A stretch of 64,000 nucleotides of DNA from an uncultured Tenacibaculum sp. (lineage in GTDB: Bacteria > Bacteroidota > Bacteroidia > Flavobacteriales > Flavobacteriaceae). Location of the stretch: contig CANMIL010000007.1 of assembly GCA_947497895.1 (NCBI GenBank), positions 62,001-126,000 on the forward strand, read 5' to 3'. The translations under genes were made by a program, and so were the position numbers. Shown piece by piece: positions 36,801 to 46,200 of the stretch; position 1 is the stretch's first letter; the number at the start of each line of letters is the position of its first letter. The notes under the pieces were generated by a model. The model was not told the DNA's origin and searched no databases. It saw only the letters and a list, made by a program, of their open reading frames with translations.

Positions 36801-38083
36801 TGGTGAAAGGCTATGAGGTTTATGATGCCACTTATGATTTACTTGGAACCACTACGGATACACAAATTGTATTGGATAAATTACCATCAAATTTTTGGCT
36901 TTATTGTTATGTAAAAGCTATAGGAAGTGATAATTCCTTATCTGAAAATAGTAATGCGGTAAACTTTAGATTACAAGGAGTTAATCAATACGAACCAAAT
37001 GCACCTACAAATCCAGTAATTATTGGAGATGTTTATACCAGTGTTGTTTTCAAATGGGATGCTTCAGTTCCAAAAGAGAACGTGGAAATATCTCATTACG
37101 ATGTGTTCGTAGAAAAAGGTTTTGACTTTGGAAGATTTGGTGGATATAATCAAAAAATAGGTTCTTCTACGACTACTGAGATAACGATAACTAGTTTAGA
37201 ACCAGATAAACTTTATTGGGGAAGTATAGTTGCTGTTAGTAAAAGCGGATTTAGATCTGTTCCTAGCGAAAGTTTTCAGATTTTCTTAATGGGGAACCCT
37301 GATATAGAAGCACCATCTGTTCCAGTTAATATGCGCCCTGGAAATATAACATCATCAAGAATAGAATTAATATGGGATGATTCAACAGATAATGTTGGAG
37401 TAGCATACTATGAAGTTTTTGAGCAAATTGGAGAAAGAATTGTTAAAGTTGGACAAAACGGAGTGGCTACGGCTCTAATGGAAGGATTAGAACCGTTTTC
37501 ATTACATACATATAGAATAAGTGCCACCGATTTTGAAGGAAACACATCTGAGTTAAGTGAACCATTTACCGTGGCGACTATACGTGAAGAGTTCCCAGAA
37601 AGACCATATGGTTTAGTAGCTAGTAATATTGGCTTTAATTCATTTGTTGCAACCTGGAGAAGCGCCAAGAATACAGAACGTTACTATGTTTCAAGTTATG
37701 ATGGTGTAACTATTAAAGAATTTGGACCATTTACAGATACCCGATATTCATTTAATAATATACCAATGCCTTATTTGTTCTGGCGAGTAATTTCTGAAAA
37801 TGATTTAGGTAGAATGTATTCTTCTTGGGAGTTAACTTCATTAGATAGATCAGAGAGTAACATAAATGTTCTTTTAAATGGGAATCAATCTCAGCAAGCA
37901 GTGGTAGTATCAAGTGCTTACGAAAACGCTAGCTATAACCTGTTTACCATAAGTGGTGTTCCTGTGAAAAAAGGAGTGGTTAAGGAAGGTGAAGTCGATG
38001 TAACCTCACTAAAAAAAGGAGTTTATATATTAAAAATAGACAACGATTTAAAGCCATATACCCAAAAAGTGGTAATTGAGTAA
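33875..38083 (+). CDS. Large T9SS-secreted propeller/FN3 protein (1 of 3)
   Basis: The start is the ATG giving MKKLLYVILLFISNYLIAQ (signal peptide); the open frame to 33806 is leader. The 1402-residue product opens with the paralog-specific YNPNAPWMKNLNNQ. A sortilin/BNR-like beta-propeller follows (about 105-750) with Asp-box repeats (KSIDKGNTW, KTTDGGRTW, KTLDAGNTW, KSTDGGLTF, KSVDGGKTF) and GGTQDNGGQ. Next is a run of about five FN3 domains (about 760-1240). A type A T9SS sorting domain closes it (SLKKGVYILKIDNDLKPYTQ). It is expected on the cell surface or outside. No catalytic residues are recognised. It sits upstream of two chitinase genes. Confidence 0.88.
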   Translation: MKKLLYVILLFISNYLIAQYNPNAPWMKNLNNQQSGARSLQNENNKVSLAEISNAFNEYWKDKDHTVKGSGYKPFKRWEYNVQSVLLPDGTIPSAKYLYETNIAEHQKFAASGNTSNWISTGPMTANTGQGRVNVATVDPNNPNIYYVGAPSGGLWKSIDKGNTWEPLTDHLPAIGVSGIAIDYNDSNTIYISTGDDDNFDSDGLGIFKTTDGGRTWKTNATYSPALEGYMSGGEIYMHPNNSNILWAATSKGLYKTLDAGNTWMRILEGGVQDFKLKPNNPDVLYVINWVIGHGVKLSKSTDGGLTFTDKTAGIPVELARTVIDVTPAAPENLYVFSANELTSETGGILYKSENAAESFVELNRDLLETKQSWYDWTLAVSDINPEQIAIGAIWGKISKDGGRTFMGTSYGHSDVHFLRYNKGVLFCGNDGGFITRDQNGLFKDHSKGLNIGQYYKVNIADLYNGDTDVIIGGTQDNGGQILQDSKWGKWHAGDGMDCAVGTGSEGLIYGLMQNGERLFYGRNFGQYYSGSITRPVEVQKALWVVASDINSKDEMFVGYNALYNADLETKTFKKLHDFGRTISSIIIDDNNDDVIFALVIVDSHISTYESMIFKSVDGGKTFNVFHDDQEPIRKMELSQDGSNTIWFTTQIRNGDEKLYKANTTGQTASGVTLVSNNLPKSINVIKHQPYSNNLFLGTRYGLFYKNGEKPWELYDNNLPNVPIRDLEISVEDKTIIAGTYGRGVWKSPIPNASEVPCTLNIPSQLNALVEEKGVTINWKGNKKLEDYEVLYKTANESEWIAKKIGVNNYYFKNTTLQSGVEYELKVRSNCNNTFSEFSIPVKFIWLDSEAPSIPTNLFVDDIEKTTAILSWEPSSDNTEVSHYEVYNQVGNEAVLLAKTLSGASYLELEGLTGSTDYNIFIVALDHAGNKSEPSKVFSFSTKSIYMPNPPQNLVVSENTGTQVTLKWEAPIGEEVVKGYEVYDATYDLLGTTTDTQIVLDKLPSNFWLYCYVKAIGSDNSLSENSNAVNFRLQGVNQYEPNAPTNPVIIGDVYTSVVFKWDASVPKENVEISHYDVFVEKGFDFGRFGGYNQKIGSSTTTEITITSLEPDKLYWGSIVAVSKSGFRSVPSESFQIFLMGNPDIEAPSVPVNMRPGNITSSRIELIWDDSTDNVGVAYYEVFEQIGERIVKVGQNGVATALMEGLEPFSLHTYRISATDFEGNTSELSEPFTVATIREEFPERPYGLVASNIGFNSFVATWRSAKNTERYYVSSYDGVTIKEFGPFTDTRYSFNNIPMPYLFWRVISENDLGRMYSSWELTSLDRSESNINVLLNGNQSQQAVVVSSAYENASYNLFTISGVPVKKGVVKEGEVDVTSLKKGVYILKIDNDLKPYTQKVVIE

Positions 38084-38103
38084 TATAACTATGAATAAAT
38101 AGA

Positions 38104-38131
38104 AGGGGGTGCGTAAAAGCACCCTTTTTCA
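38104..38131 (+). terminator. Terminator between large paralogs 1 and 2
   Basis: AAGGGGGTGC and GCACCCTTTTT form a stem around GTAAAA with a T tail. It sits between paralog 1 and paralog 2, so paralog 2 may be expressed by read-through or by a promoter inside this short gap. Confidence 0.85.
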
Positions 38132-38141
38132 ACCTACTACA

Positions 38142-41100
38142 ATGAAAAAACTATTATATCTATCATTACTATTTATTAGTAATTATATACAGGCGCAATA
38201 CAATCCTGATGCGCCATGGATGAAAAATTTAAATAATCAGGAAGGGAGATCTCTTCAGAGATCAACTAATAAAATTACGCTGTCGGAAATATCTGCTGCA
38301 TTTAATGATTACTGGAAAGATAAAGATTATACAGTAAAAGGTTCAGGGTACAAGCCATTTAAACGATGGGAGGATAATATTAAATCCATACTATTACCTG
38401 ATGGGACGATTCCTTCTGCAAAGTATTTATTTGATACAAATGCACAACAACATGAAAAGTTCAGTACAACTGGAAATATAAGTAATTGGTCTAGTACAGG
38501 GCCAATGACGGAAAGAACTGGGCAAGGTCGAGTAAATGTGGCTATTGTAGACCCAAACGATCCCAACGTCTATTATGTGGGAGCTCCAGCTGGAGGACTT
38601 TGGAAGTCGGTTGATAAAGGAACAACCTGGCAACCGTTAACAGATAAATTACCTGCAATAGGTGTTTCAGGAATTGTTATTGATCCGAATGATTCAAACA
38701 TTATTTACATCTCAACAGGAGATGATGATAGTGCTGATTCTTCTGGATTGGGAGTATTTAAAACTACTGATGGAGGTAGAACTTGGATTACCAATGCAAC
38801 ATATACTCCTGCTATTACGAATCATTTGAGAGGAGGGGAATTGTATATGCATCCAAATAATTCTAATATTTTATGGAATGCCACATCTCTAGGTTTGTAT
38901 AAAACTATTGATGCAGGAAAAAGTTGGAGTCTTGTTTTAAAAGGTTGGATTAGAGACTTAAAACTAAAGCCAAATAATCCAGATGTGTTATATGTAATTA
39001 AAGGTTATGGCTACGATAGTAGGTTTCATAAATCTACAGACGGAGGGAGAAGCTTCGTTGATAAAACATCTTCTATTGGCTCAAATTTAAATAGATCAGT
39101 AATAGATGTTTCTTCAATGGCTCCAGACAACTTATATGTACTGGTCGCAAATCCAACGAATAGTTTTGGAGATATTGGTGGAATTTTATATAAATCAGAA
39201 AATTCAGGAGACTCATTTATCGAGGTAAATAGAGGTTTGTTAAGTATTAAACAAGAATGGTATGATTGGTCTCTTGCTGTATCTGATACTAATCCTGAAC
39301 ACATAGCTATTGGCGCAATCAGTGGTCAAGTTTCAGAAGATGGTGGACGTACATTTAGAGGTATTAACTATGGGCATGCAGATGTTCACTTTTTACGTTA
39401 TTATAACGGTGTGTTATTTTGTGGAAATGACGGAGGTTTCGTAACTATCGATGAAAGAGGGACTTTTAAAGATCATTCAAAAGGCTTAAATATTGGACAA
39501 TATTATAAGATAAACATAGGTGACTTTGGCAGTTCGGACACGAATTGGATAATTGGAGGTACTCAAGATAACGGAGGACAGTTTTTTAAAGATGATTCAT
39601 GGAAACGATGGCATCATTCTGACGGGATGGATTGTTCAATAGGATCTTTAACAGAGGGGCTTTTATATGGCTTAAAGCAGGAAGGTGAAATGTTATTTAT
39701 AAGCAATAACTATGGAGATGGATACACGGGAATTAGTAGACCAAGCGAAGAAACGTCTGCGAGGTGGATTGTAGCTTCGGATATTAATTCAAATGATGAA
39801 ATGTTCGTAGGGTATAATGCTTTATATAGAGCAAATGTTAGAACTTCAAAGTTTATCAAATTACATGATTTTGGAAGTTCTATTAAGAGAATAATTATTG
39901 ACGATAACGATGATAAATTAATATTTGCGTTGGTGAAAAATAATAGAGAACCAAACAAATTCGATGTGTATAAAAGTACTGATGGAGGAGGAACTTTTGA
40001 TTTATTTTACGATGAGCGAGGAGGATCTGTTCAAAGGATTGAATTGAGTCAAGACGGAAGTAATAAAATTTGGTTTGTAGTTAGAGATGCGAATTCGAAG
40101 TATCAAATTTACAGAGCAAACACGTTAAGTCAAACGGGTAACTCTTCTCTAGAGCTAGAGTCTGCTGATGTTCCTCGAAACATTAATGTACTTAAACATC
40201 AACCATATTCTAATATTTTATATGCAGGTACCTATTATGGTTTGTTTTATAAAAATGGAGGCAATCGCTGGGAACGATATGATAATGGTTTACCAAATGT
40301 ACCTGTAAAAGACATAGAGATTAGTCTTGAAGATAATACTATTGTCGCTGGAACTTATGGAAGAGGAGTGTGGAAATCTCCAATACCAGATGGGAATAGA
40401 GTTTCATGTGCATTGAATGTACCGAATAGGTTGAACGCTGAGATCGTAGGTAAAGGAGCATTATTAAACTGGGCAGGAGAACAGAAGTTAGAGGATTATG
40501 AAGTGGCTTACAGGAAAGTAAATGATCGAGAATGGATTACAGAACCAATTGGGGTTAATAAATTTTTGTTAAGGCCTGGAGTTATTCAATCAGGAGTTGA
40601 GTATGAAGCAAAAGTAAGAAGTGCTTGTAATCGTACTTATTCTGAGTTCAGTGAAACAGTGAAGTTTACTTGGGTAGATTCAGAATTACCAACAACTCCT
40701 CATTTCTTATCTGCTCATAATGTTAAAAAGACATCAGCAACTTTAAGTTGGGGAAATTCATCTGATAATTCAGGGATTTCTCATTATGAAATCTATAATC
40801 AAGTAGGAAGAGAAGATGTACTATTAGATAGAACTAGAGGTATAGAAAGTTTTTTTACAACAGAGGTTTTAACGGCGTCTACCGAATATAATATTTATGT
40901 GGTTGCAGTTGATGTGTATGGAAATAAATCCGAACCTTCAGAGATAGTGAATTTCACAACGCTTAGTAAGTTTATACCAAATGCTCCTCAGAATTTACAA
41001 GCAATAAACAATACAGGAACGGAAATTACTTTAAAATGGGATGCCCCTAGGGGAACAGAAGAAGTAAGAATGTATGAAGTGTATGATTATCAATATGGAT

Positions 41101-42338
41101 TAATAGGAACAACTACGGATACGCAAATTTTATTAGATAAATTACCAAGCAATTTCCATTTCTCTGTGTCTGTAGTAGCCATTGGAATAGGTGACACTAA
41201 ATCTGATAAAAGTAATGAAGTAGGTTTTGTTTTAGAGGGAGTTAATGATCGTCAGCCGAATACACCATATGATATTATCGTGGCAAATGATGTGCACACC
41301 AATGTTGTTTTTCAATGGAAAGCACCAAGAGGAAATATAACCATCTCTAACTACAAAATAAGTTTGTTTGGAGAATATAATACCGAAGACTTTGGCGGTG
41401 GAACTAAAAAAGAATATACGTCAAGTACCACAGAAGTTACTATTACAGGTTTAATACCTGGTAGATTTTATTGGGGGAATATTGTTGCTATTAGTGAAGA
41501 TGGATCAATGTCTATTCCTAGTGAAAATTTTGAAGTTCATGTTCAAAGAGAAAGAGATGACACACCACCAAGTGTTCCAGAGAACTTGAGCGCATTGAAT
41601 GTTGGATCATCGAGTTTAGAGCTTGTGTGGGATCGATCAATTGATAATGTTGATGTATCTTATTACGAGGTTTTCCAAAAAGTAAATGGAAGATATAGTA
41701 GTCTTGGACAAGTAAGTGAAGCTTCTATGAGAATTGGTCGATTAGAACCATTTACGCAATACACTTATCAAGTAAGCGCTACAGATAGGGAAGGAAATAC
41801 TTCTGAATTGAGTAAGCCGTTTACAGTTTGGACAACACATCAGGAGTTTCCTGAAAGACCTCACGGATTGGTAGCAGCGAATATAACGAGAAATTCATTT
41901 GATATAGGGTGGAGAGAAACAAGAAGTACTGATCGCTATTATGTTTCTAGTTATGATGGCGTAATCGTTAGAGAGTTTGGTCCTTTGAGAGAGAATGCGT
42001 TCACATTTGAAAATATTGCAACACCATACCTATTTTGGCAAGTAATATCAGAAAATGATTTAGGAAGAATGCATTCTTCTTGGGAGTTAACTTCATTAGA
42101 TAGACCAGAAAGTATGATTAACGTTGTTTTAAACGGTACAGAATCTCAGCAAGCTGTAATTGTATCGAGCGCTTACGAAAATGCAACATATAATTTATTT
42201 ACCTTAAATGGTATTTTAGTGAAAAGAGGTACAGTAAAGAACGGAACCGTTGATGTTACAACTCTGAGAAAAGGAATTTATATACTTAAAATAGCAAATG
42301 ATTTGAAGCCTTTTACAAAAAAGGTGATTATTGAATAA
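38142..42338 (+). CDS. Large T9SS-secreted propeller/FN3 protein (2 of 3)
   Basis: The start is the ATG giving MKKLLYLSLLFISNYIQAQ; an earlier frame start at 38109 lies inside the terminator. The 1398-residue product parallels paralog 1: YNPDAPWMKNLNNQ, a propeller with Asp boxes (KSVDKGTTW, KTTDGGRTW, KTIDAGKSW, KSTDGGRSF, SEDGGRTF) and GGTQDNGGQF, about five FN3 domains and a sorting tail (LRKGIYILKIANDLKPFTKK). Only 58 bp separate it from paralog 1 and no long leader precedes it, unlike paralogs 1 and 3. Confidence 0.88.
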   Translation: MKKLLYLSLLFISNYIQAQYNPDAPWMKNLNNQEGRSLQRSTNKITLSEISAAFNDYWKDKDYTVKGSGYKPFKRWEDNIKSILLPDGTIPSAKYLFDTNAQQHEKFSTTGNISNWSSTGPMTERTGQGRVNVAIVDPNDPNVYYVGAPAGGLWKSVDKGTTWQPLTDKLPAIGVSGIVIDPNDSNIIYISTGDDDSADSSGLGVFKTTDGGRTWITNATYTPAITNHLRGGELYMHPNNSNILWNATSLGLYKTIDAGKSWSLVLKGWIRDLKLKPNNPDVLYVIKGYGYDSRFHKSTDGGRSFVDKTSSIGSNLNRSVIDVSSMAPDNLYVLVANPTNSFGDIGGILYKSENSGDSFIEVNRGLLSIKQEWYDWSLAVSDTNPEHIAIGAISGQVSEDGGRTFRGINYGHADVHFLRYYNGVLFCGNDGGFVTIDERGTFKDHSKGLNIGQYYKINIGDFGSSDTNWIIGGTQDNGGQFFKDDSWKRWHHSDGMDCSIGSLTEGLLYGLKQEGEMLFISNNYGDGYTGISRPSEETSARWIVASDINSNDEMFVGYNALYRANVRTSKFIKLHDFGSSIKRIIIDDNDDKLIFALVKNNREPNKFDVYKSTDGGGTFDLFYDERGGSVQRIELSQDGSNKIWFVVRDANSKYQIYRANTLSQTGNSSLELESADVPRNINVLKHQPYSNILYAGTYYGLFYKNGGNRWERYDNGLPNVPVKDIEISLEDNTIVAGTYGRGVWKSPIPDGNRVSCALNVPNRLNAEIVGKGALLNWAGEQKLEDYEVAYRKVNDREWITEPIGVNKFLLRPGVIQSGVEYEAKVRSACNRTYSEFSETVKFTWVDSELPTTPHFLSAHNVKKTSATLSWGNSSDNSGISHYEIYNQVGREDVLLDRTRGIESFFTTEVLTASTEYNIYVVAVDVYGNKSEPSEIVNFTTLSKFIPNAPQNLQAINNTGTEITLKWDAPRGTEEVRMYEVYDYQYGLIGTTTDTQILLDKLPSNFHFSVSVVAIGIGDTKSDKSNEVGFVLEGVNDRQPNTPYDIIVANDVHTNVVFQWKAPRGNITISNYKISLFGEYNTEDFGGGTKKEYTSSTTEVTITGLIPGRFYWGNIVAISEDGSMSIPSENFEVHVQRERDDTPPSVPENLSALNVGSSSLELVWDRSIDNVDVSYYEVFQKVNGRYSSLGQVSEASMRIGRLEPFTQYTYQVSATDREGNTSELSKPFTVWTTHQEFPERPHGLVAANITRNSFDIGWRETRSTDRYYVSSYDGVIVREFGPLRENAFTFENIATPYLFWQVISENDLGRMHSSWELTSLDRPESMINVVLNGTESQQAVIVSSAYENATYNLFTLNGILVKRGTVKNGTVDVTTLRKGIYILKIANDLKPFTKKVIIE

Positions 42339-42360
42339 GACTTTTTTAATATACCTATTT

Positions 42361-42390
42361 AAAAAGGGAGCTTCGCGCTCCCTTTTTTTG
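42361..42390 (+). terminator. Rho-independent terminator after large paralog 2
   Basis: AAAAAGGGAGC and GCTCCCTTTTT pair around TTCGC with a T run of seven. Confidence 0.92.
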
Positions 42391-42865
42391 TTTTTTATAT
42401 TGAAAGAAAAAGACTCTTCGAAGTAATTAAAATACGACTGTACTTCCTTAATAAGGAATGTATTTTTCAAAGAATTGAGAAGAAAATTATTGGAGATTTA
42501 GATAAGAATTACAAAAAACTAACGATTTATTTAAAACTAATAAAAATAGCTGGATTAAACTCTTTAAAGGAATGCTTAAATTAATAAAGACTTTTTCTTT
42601 TCTCTGTTATTTTATTAGACAAAATGGAGTGTTTTTAAAGAGGTAATTTCAAAAGTATAAAAATGCAATACCCTATAGATTCTGTAGGTAATTTTAATAA
42701 AAATCTTACCCCAAATGTTTACCTTTGATATATCATTTTACATCGGATATATCGAATCCGAAGACTGAAAAATAAAACTAAAATAAGAAGAAAAAAACGA
42801 GTAAAAATATTCTTTTTGAATAGAAAAAATGAAATAAAAAATAACCAAAAAACTTCGTAAAATTA
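42391..42865. other. Intergenic region, no gene seen
   Basis: This AT-rich stretch of about 475 bp has no supported gene. The small open frames here lack start context and family features. It leads into the second copy of the long leader. Confidence 0.55.
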
Positions 42866-43299
42866 AAACATTTGTATTTAAGGGAAATATGAATGATATT
42901 CTAATAACCATACTTAACATAAAAATAAATAATCTTAAGTATACCTTATAGAGACACCTATTACAAACAACCATAACCAAGCAACTTACTACTTAAATAA
43001 TGAACTACAAAATGAAATGCCACAAGATGTGAGCATTAAAATTCAAACAACCATAAGGAAAAGCTAAATTTTACTGGATTGAAGATTCCGTTAACTACTA
43101 TTAATACTAAAATTAGTAAGCTAAAGTAATCAGTATCAGTAGTAATTAATCAATCGAAACAGAAACTAATTAAGAGCCTGTTAATAGTTCTTAAGTGTTT
43201 TTTATTTGGAAAAAGTTGAGCCTTTTTAAAATTCATGACCATTATAAAAGTGAATTTTGAAACGGGTAATGGGATATCTATTTATTTAAATTAATCAAA
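42866..43299 (+). repeat. Conserved ~430-bp leader, copy 2
   Basis: It is homologous to 33448-33874 over its whole length, with the longest identical run around GCTAAATTTTACTGG continuing through GATTGAAGATTCCGTTAA. It ends at the third paralog's ATG. Conservation outside any reading frame suggests a shared promoter plus a structured 5' untranslated region. Confidence 0.7.
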
Positions 43300-46200
43300 A
43301 TGAAAAAACTATTACTAGTAGCGCTACTATCAATGAGTAGCTATGTCATGGGGCAGTACAATCCAAATGCGCCATGGATGAAAGATTTAAACAATCAAGA
43401 ATCTGGAGGTAGATCACTGCAAAGATCTACAAACGGTAAGTTAACTCTTGATCAAATATCTGCGGCTTTCAATGATTATTGGAAGGACAAAGATCATACA
43501 GTAAAAGGTTCTGGATACAAACCTTTTAAAAGATGGGAAAACTATATGCAATCCATCGTATTACCAGATGGAACAATACCAAGTGCAAAGCAATTATGGG
43601 ATAACTCAATTAGCGAGCAAAGAAAATTTGGAAACACAGCTAATATAAGTAACTGGACTACTACAGGGCCAATGACGGAAGAAACAGGACAAGGTCGTGT
43701 TAATGTTGCTATGGTCGATCCTAACAATCCAAACACCTACTATGTAGGAGCACCTTCTGGAGGTTTATGGAAGTCGACTGACAAAGGAATCTCTTGGGAG
43801 CCTTTAACAGATCATTTACCTTCAATTGGAGTTTCTGGTATTGCTATTGATCCAAACAATTCAAATATCATTTATATCGCAACAGGTGATGATGATCACT
43901 CAGCTTCTAATGGTCTTGGAGTATTCAAATCTACTGATGGAGGAAGAACTTGGGATACATCAGCAACATTTACACCTTCAATTGGAGATTATACCGATGC
44001 ACATGAGATTTTTATTCACCCAAGAAACTCAGATGTATTATGGGTAGCAACAAGTTCAGGTTTGTACAAATCAACCGATGCAGGAAAGTCTTGGAACAGG
44101 TTATTTGCAAATAATATTGAAGATTTTAGATTAAAACCAAACGATCCAAATGTTCTTTACATTATTGCTAACGATAATGACGGATATAGCTTTTATAAAT
44201 CAGTAGATGGTGGTTCAAGCTTTACAAAAAAATCTTTAGGGTTAAGAGGATATGTGCCAAGAACGGTTATTGATGTTACACCTGCAGCTCCAGAAAATGT
44301 ATATGTATTAGTATCAAAAAACTTAGACCAAAGTCCAAATGGTTCTAAAGGAGGTATTCTTTATCGTTCAAATGATGCTGGAGAGAGCTTTACAGAGGTA
44401 AACAGAAATTTCATGTCTGTAAAGCAAACATGGTATAATTTAGCATTAGGAGTGTCAGATGTTAATCCAGAGAAATTAGCGATTGGTGAAGTGTGGGGAT
44501 TTTCATCAATTGATGGAGGCTTAACTTTCCAAAGCATTAGATATGGTCATGCTGATGTACACTTTTTAAGATATACAGACGGTGTTCTTTTTTGTGGAAA
44601 CGATGGTGGATTCATTACATATGATGAGAATGATACTTTTAAAGATCATTCAAAACAATTAAACATCGGACAATATTATAAAATTAATATTGGTGATTTC
44701 AACGGGACCAATGTAGCGGATATTATTGGAGGTACTCAAGATAATGGAGGGCAATTTTTTGCCAATGGAGCATGGGAAAAATGGCATGGTGCCGATGGTA
44801 TGGAATGTGCTTTTGGTTCTGTTAATACTGGATTAAAGTATGGTTTAATTCAATATGGAAATTATTTGTGCTATAAGCGAGATACTGATAATTATACCAA
44901 TTGGGTAAAGGGACCTGAAAGTGGAAGATGGGTTGTAGCTGCTGATATCAATTCGAAGGATCAGATGTATATAGGTTACAATGCATTATACAGATTTGAC
45001 ATTGAAACAAGATCGTTCGAAAAGTTGCATGATTTTGGAGGTTCTATTGAGCAGGTTATTATAGATGATAATGACGACAATATTATTTTCGTATTACAAG
45101 GAGGTAATATTTATAAGAGTATCGATGCGGGAAAAAGTTTTCAATTATTTTATGATAATGCTAACGGAGGGTATGTTAGTTTCATCGAATTAAGTGAAGA
45201 TAATAGTAATAAAATTTGGTTCATTTCTTGGAATGGATTGTATTCAAGAAGCACTTTAGGAGATATTAGTTCAGAGCAACCAGTATTAGTTAGTGCTACT
45301 TCTGAATTACCAGCAAACATTCGTGTTTTAAAACACCAACCTTATTCAGATAACCTTTATGTTGGAACTCAATATGGAGTTTTCTATAAAGATGCAAGTA
45401 ATGTTTGGTCAACATATAACAATAGTTTACCAAATGTACCAGTTTATGACCTTGAAATAAGTGTTGAAGACAATACCATTGTGGCTGGAACTTATGGTAG
45501 AGGTATCTGGAAGTCGCCAATTCCTGATGGAAACAGAACTTCTTGTGCTCTTAATGTCCCTACGACGTTAAACGCAGAAATTACGGATAAAGGAATTTAT
45601 CTTACCTGGACTGGTGAGAAGAGATTAGAAGATTATGAAGTTGCTTATAGAAAAATAGGTGATAGAGAGTGGAAAACAAAAAATACTGGAGTAAGTTCAA
45701 CACTATTTAATATTACAGAAATTCAAGCCGGAGTTGAATACGAAGCAAAAGTAAGAAGTACTTGTAATAATACATCTTCAGAGTTTAGTGCTGTACTTAA
45801 GTTTACTTGGGCAGATGTAGAGGCTCCAACGGCTCCAAGATACTTTTATGCATATGATGTTAAGAAAACTTCTGCTTACTTGAGCTGGGGAGATTCAACA
45901 GATAATTCTGGAGTTTCTCATTACGAAATTTATAATCAAACAGGAAGAGAAAATGTGTTATTAGATAGAACACCTGGTCCTGAAAGTTATTATAATATTG
46001 AAGTGTTAACAGCGTCTACTGAGTACAATCTTTATGTGGTGGCGGTTGATTTTGCTGGGAATAAATCGGAACCATCTGTTATAGCTAACTTTAGTACCCA
46101 GAGTGTGTTTATGCCAAATGCACCTCAAAACTTAGTATCGTCAAATAACACAGGAACAACTATTACTTTAAATTGGAATGCACCATCAGGACCAGAAGAA

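Noticed and set aside
38109..38141. In-frame GTG start for large paralog 2
   Set aside because: It lies inside the terminator hairpin; the downstream ATG gives a proper signal peptide like those of the other paralogs.
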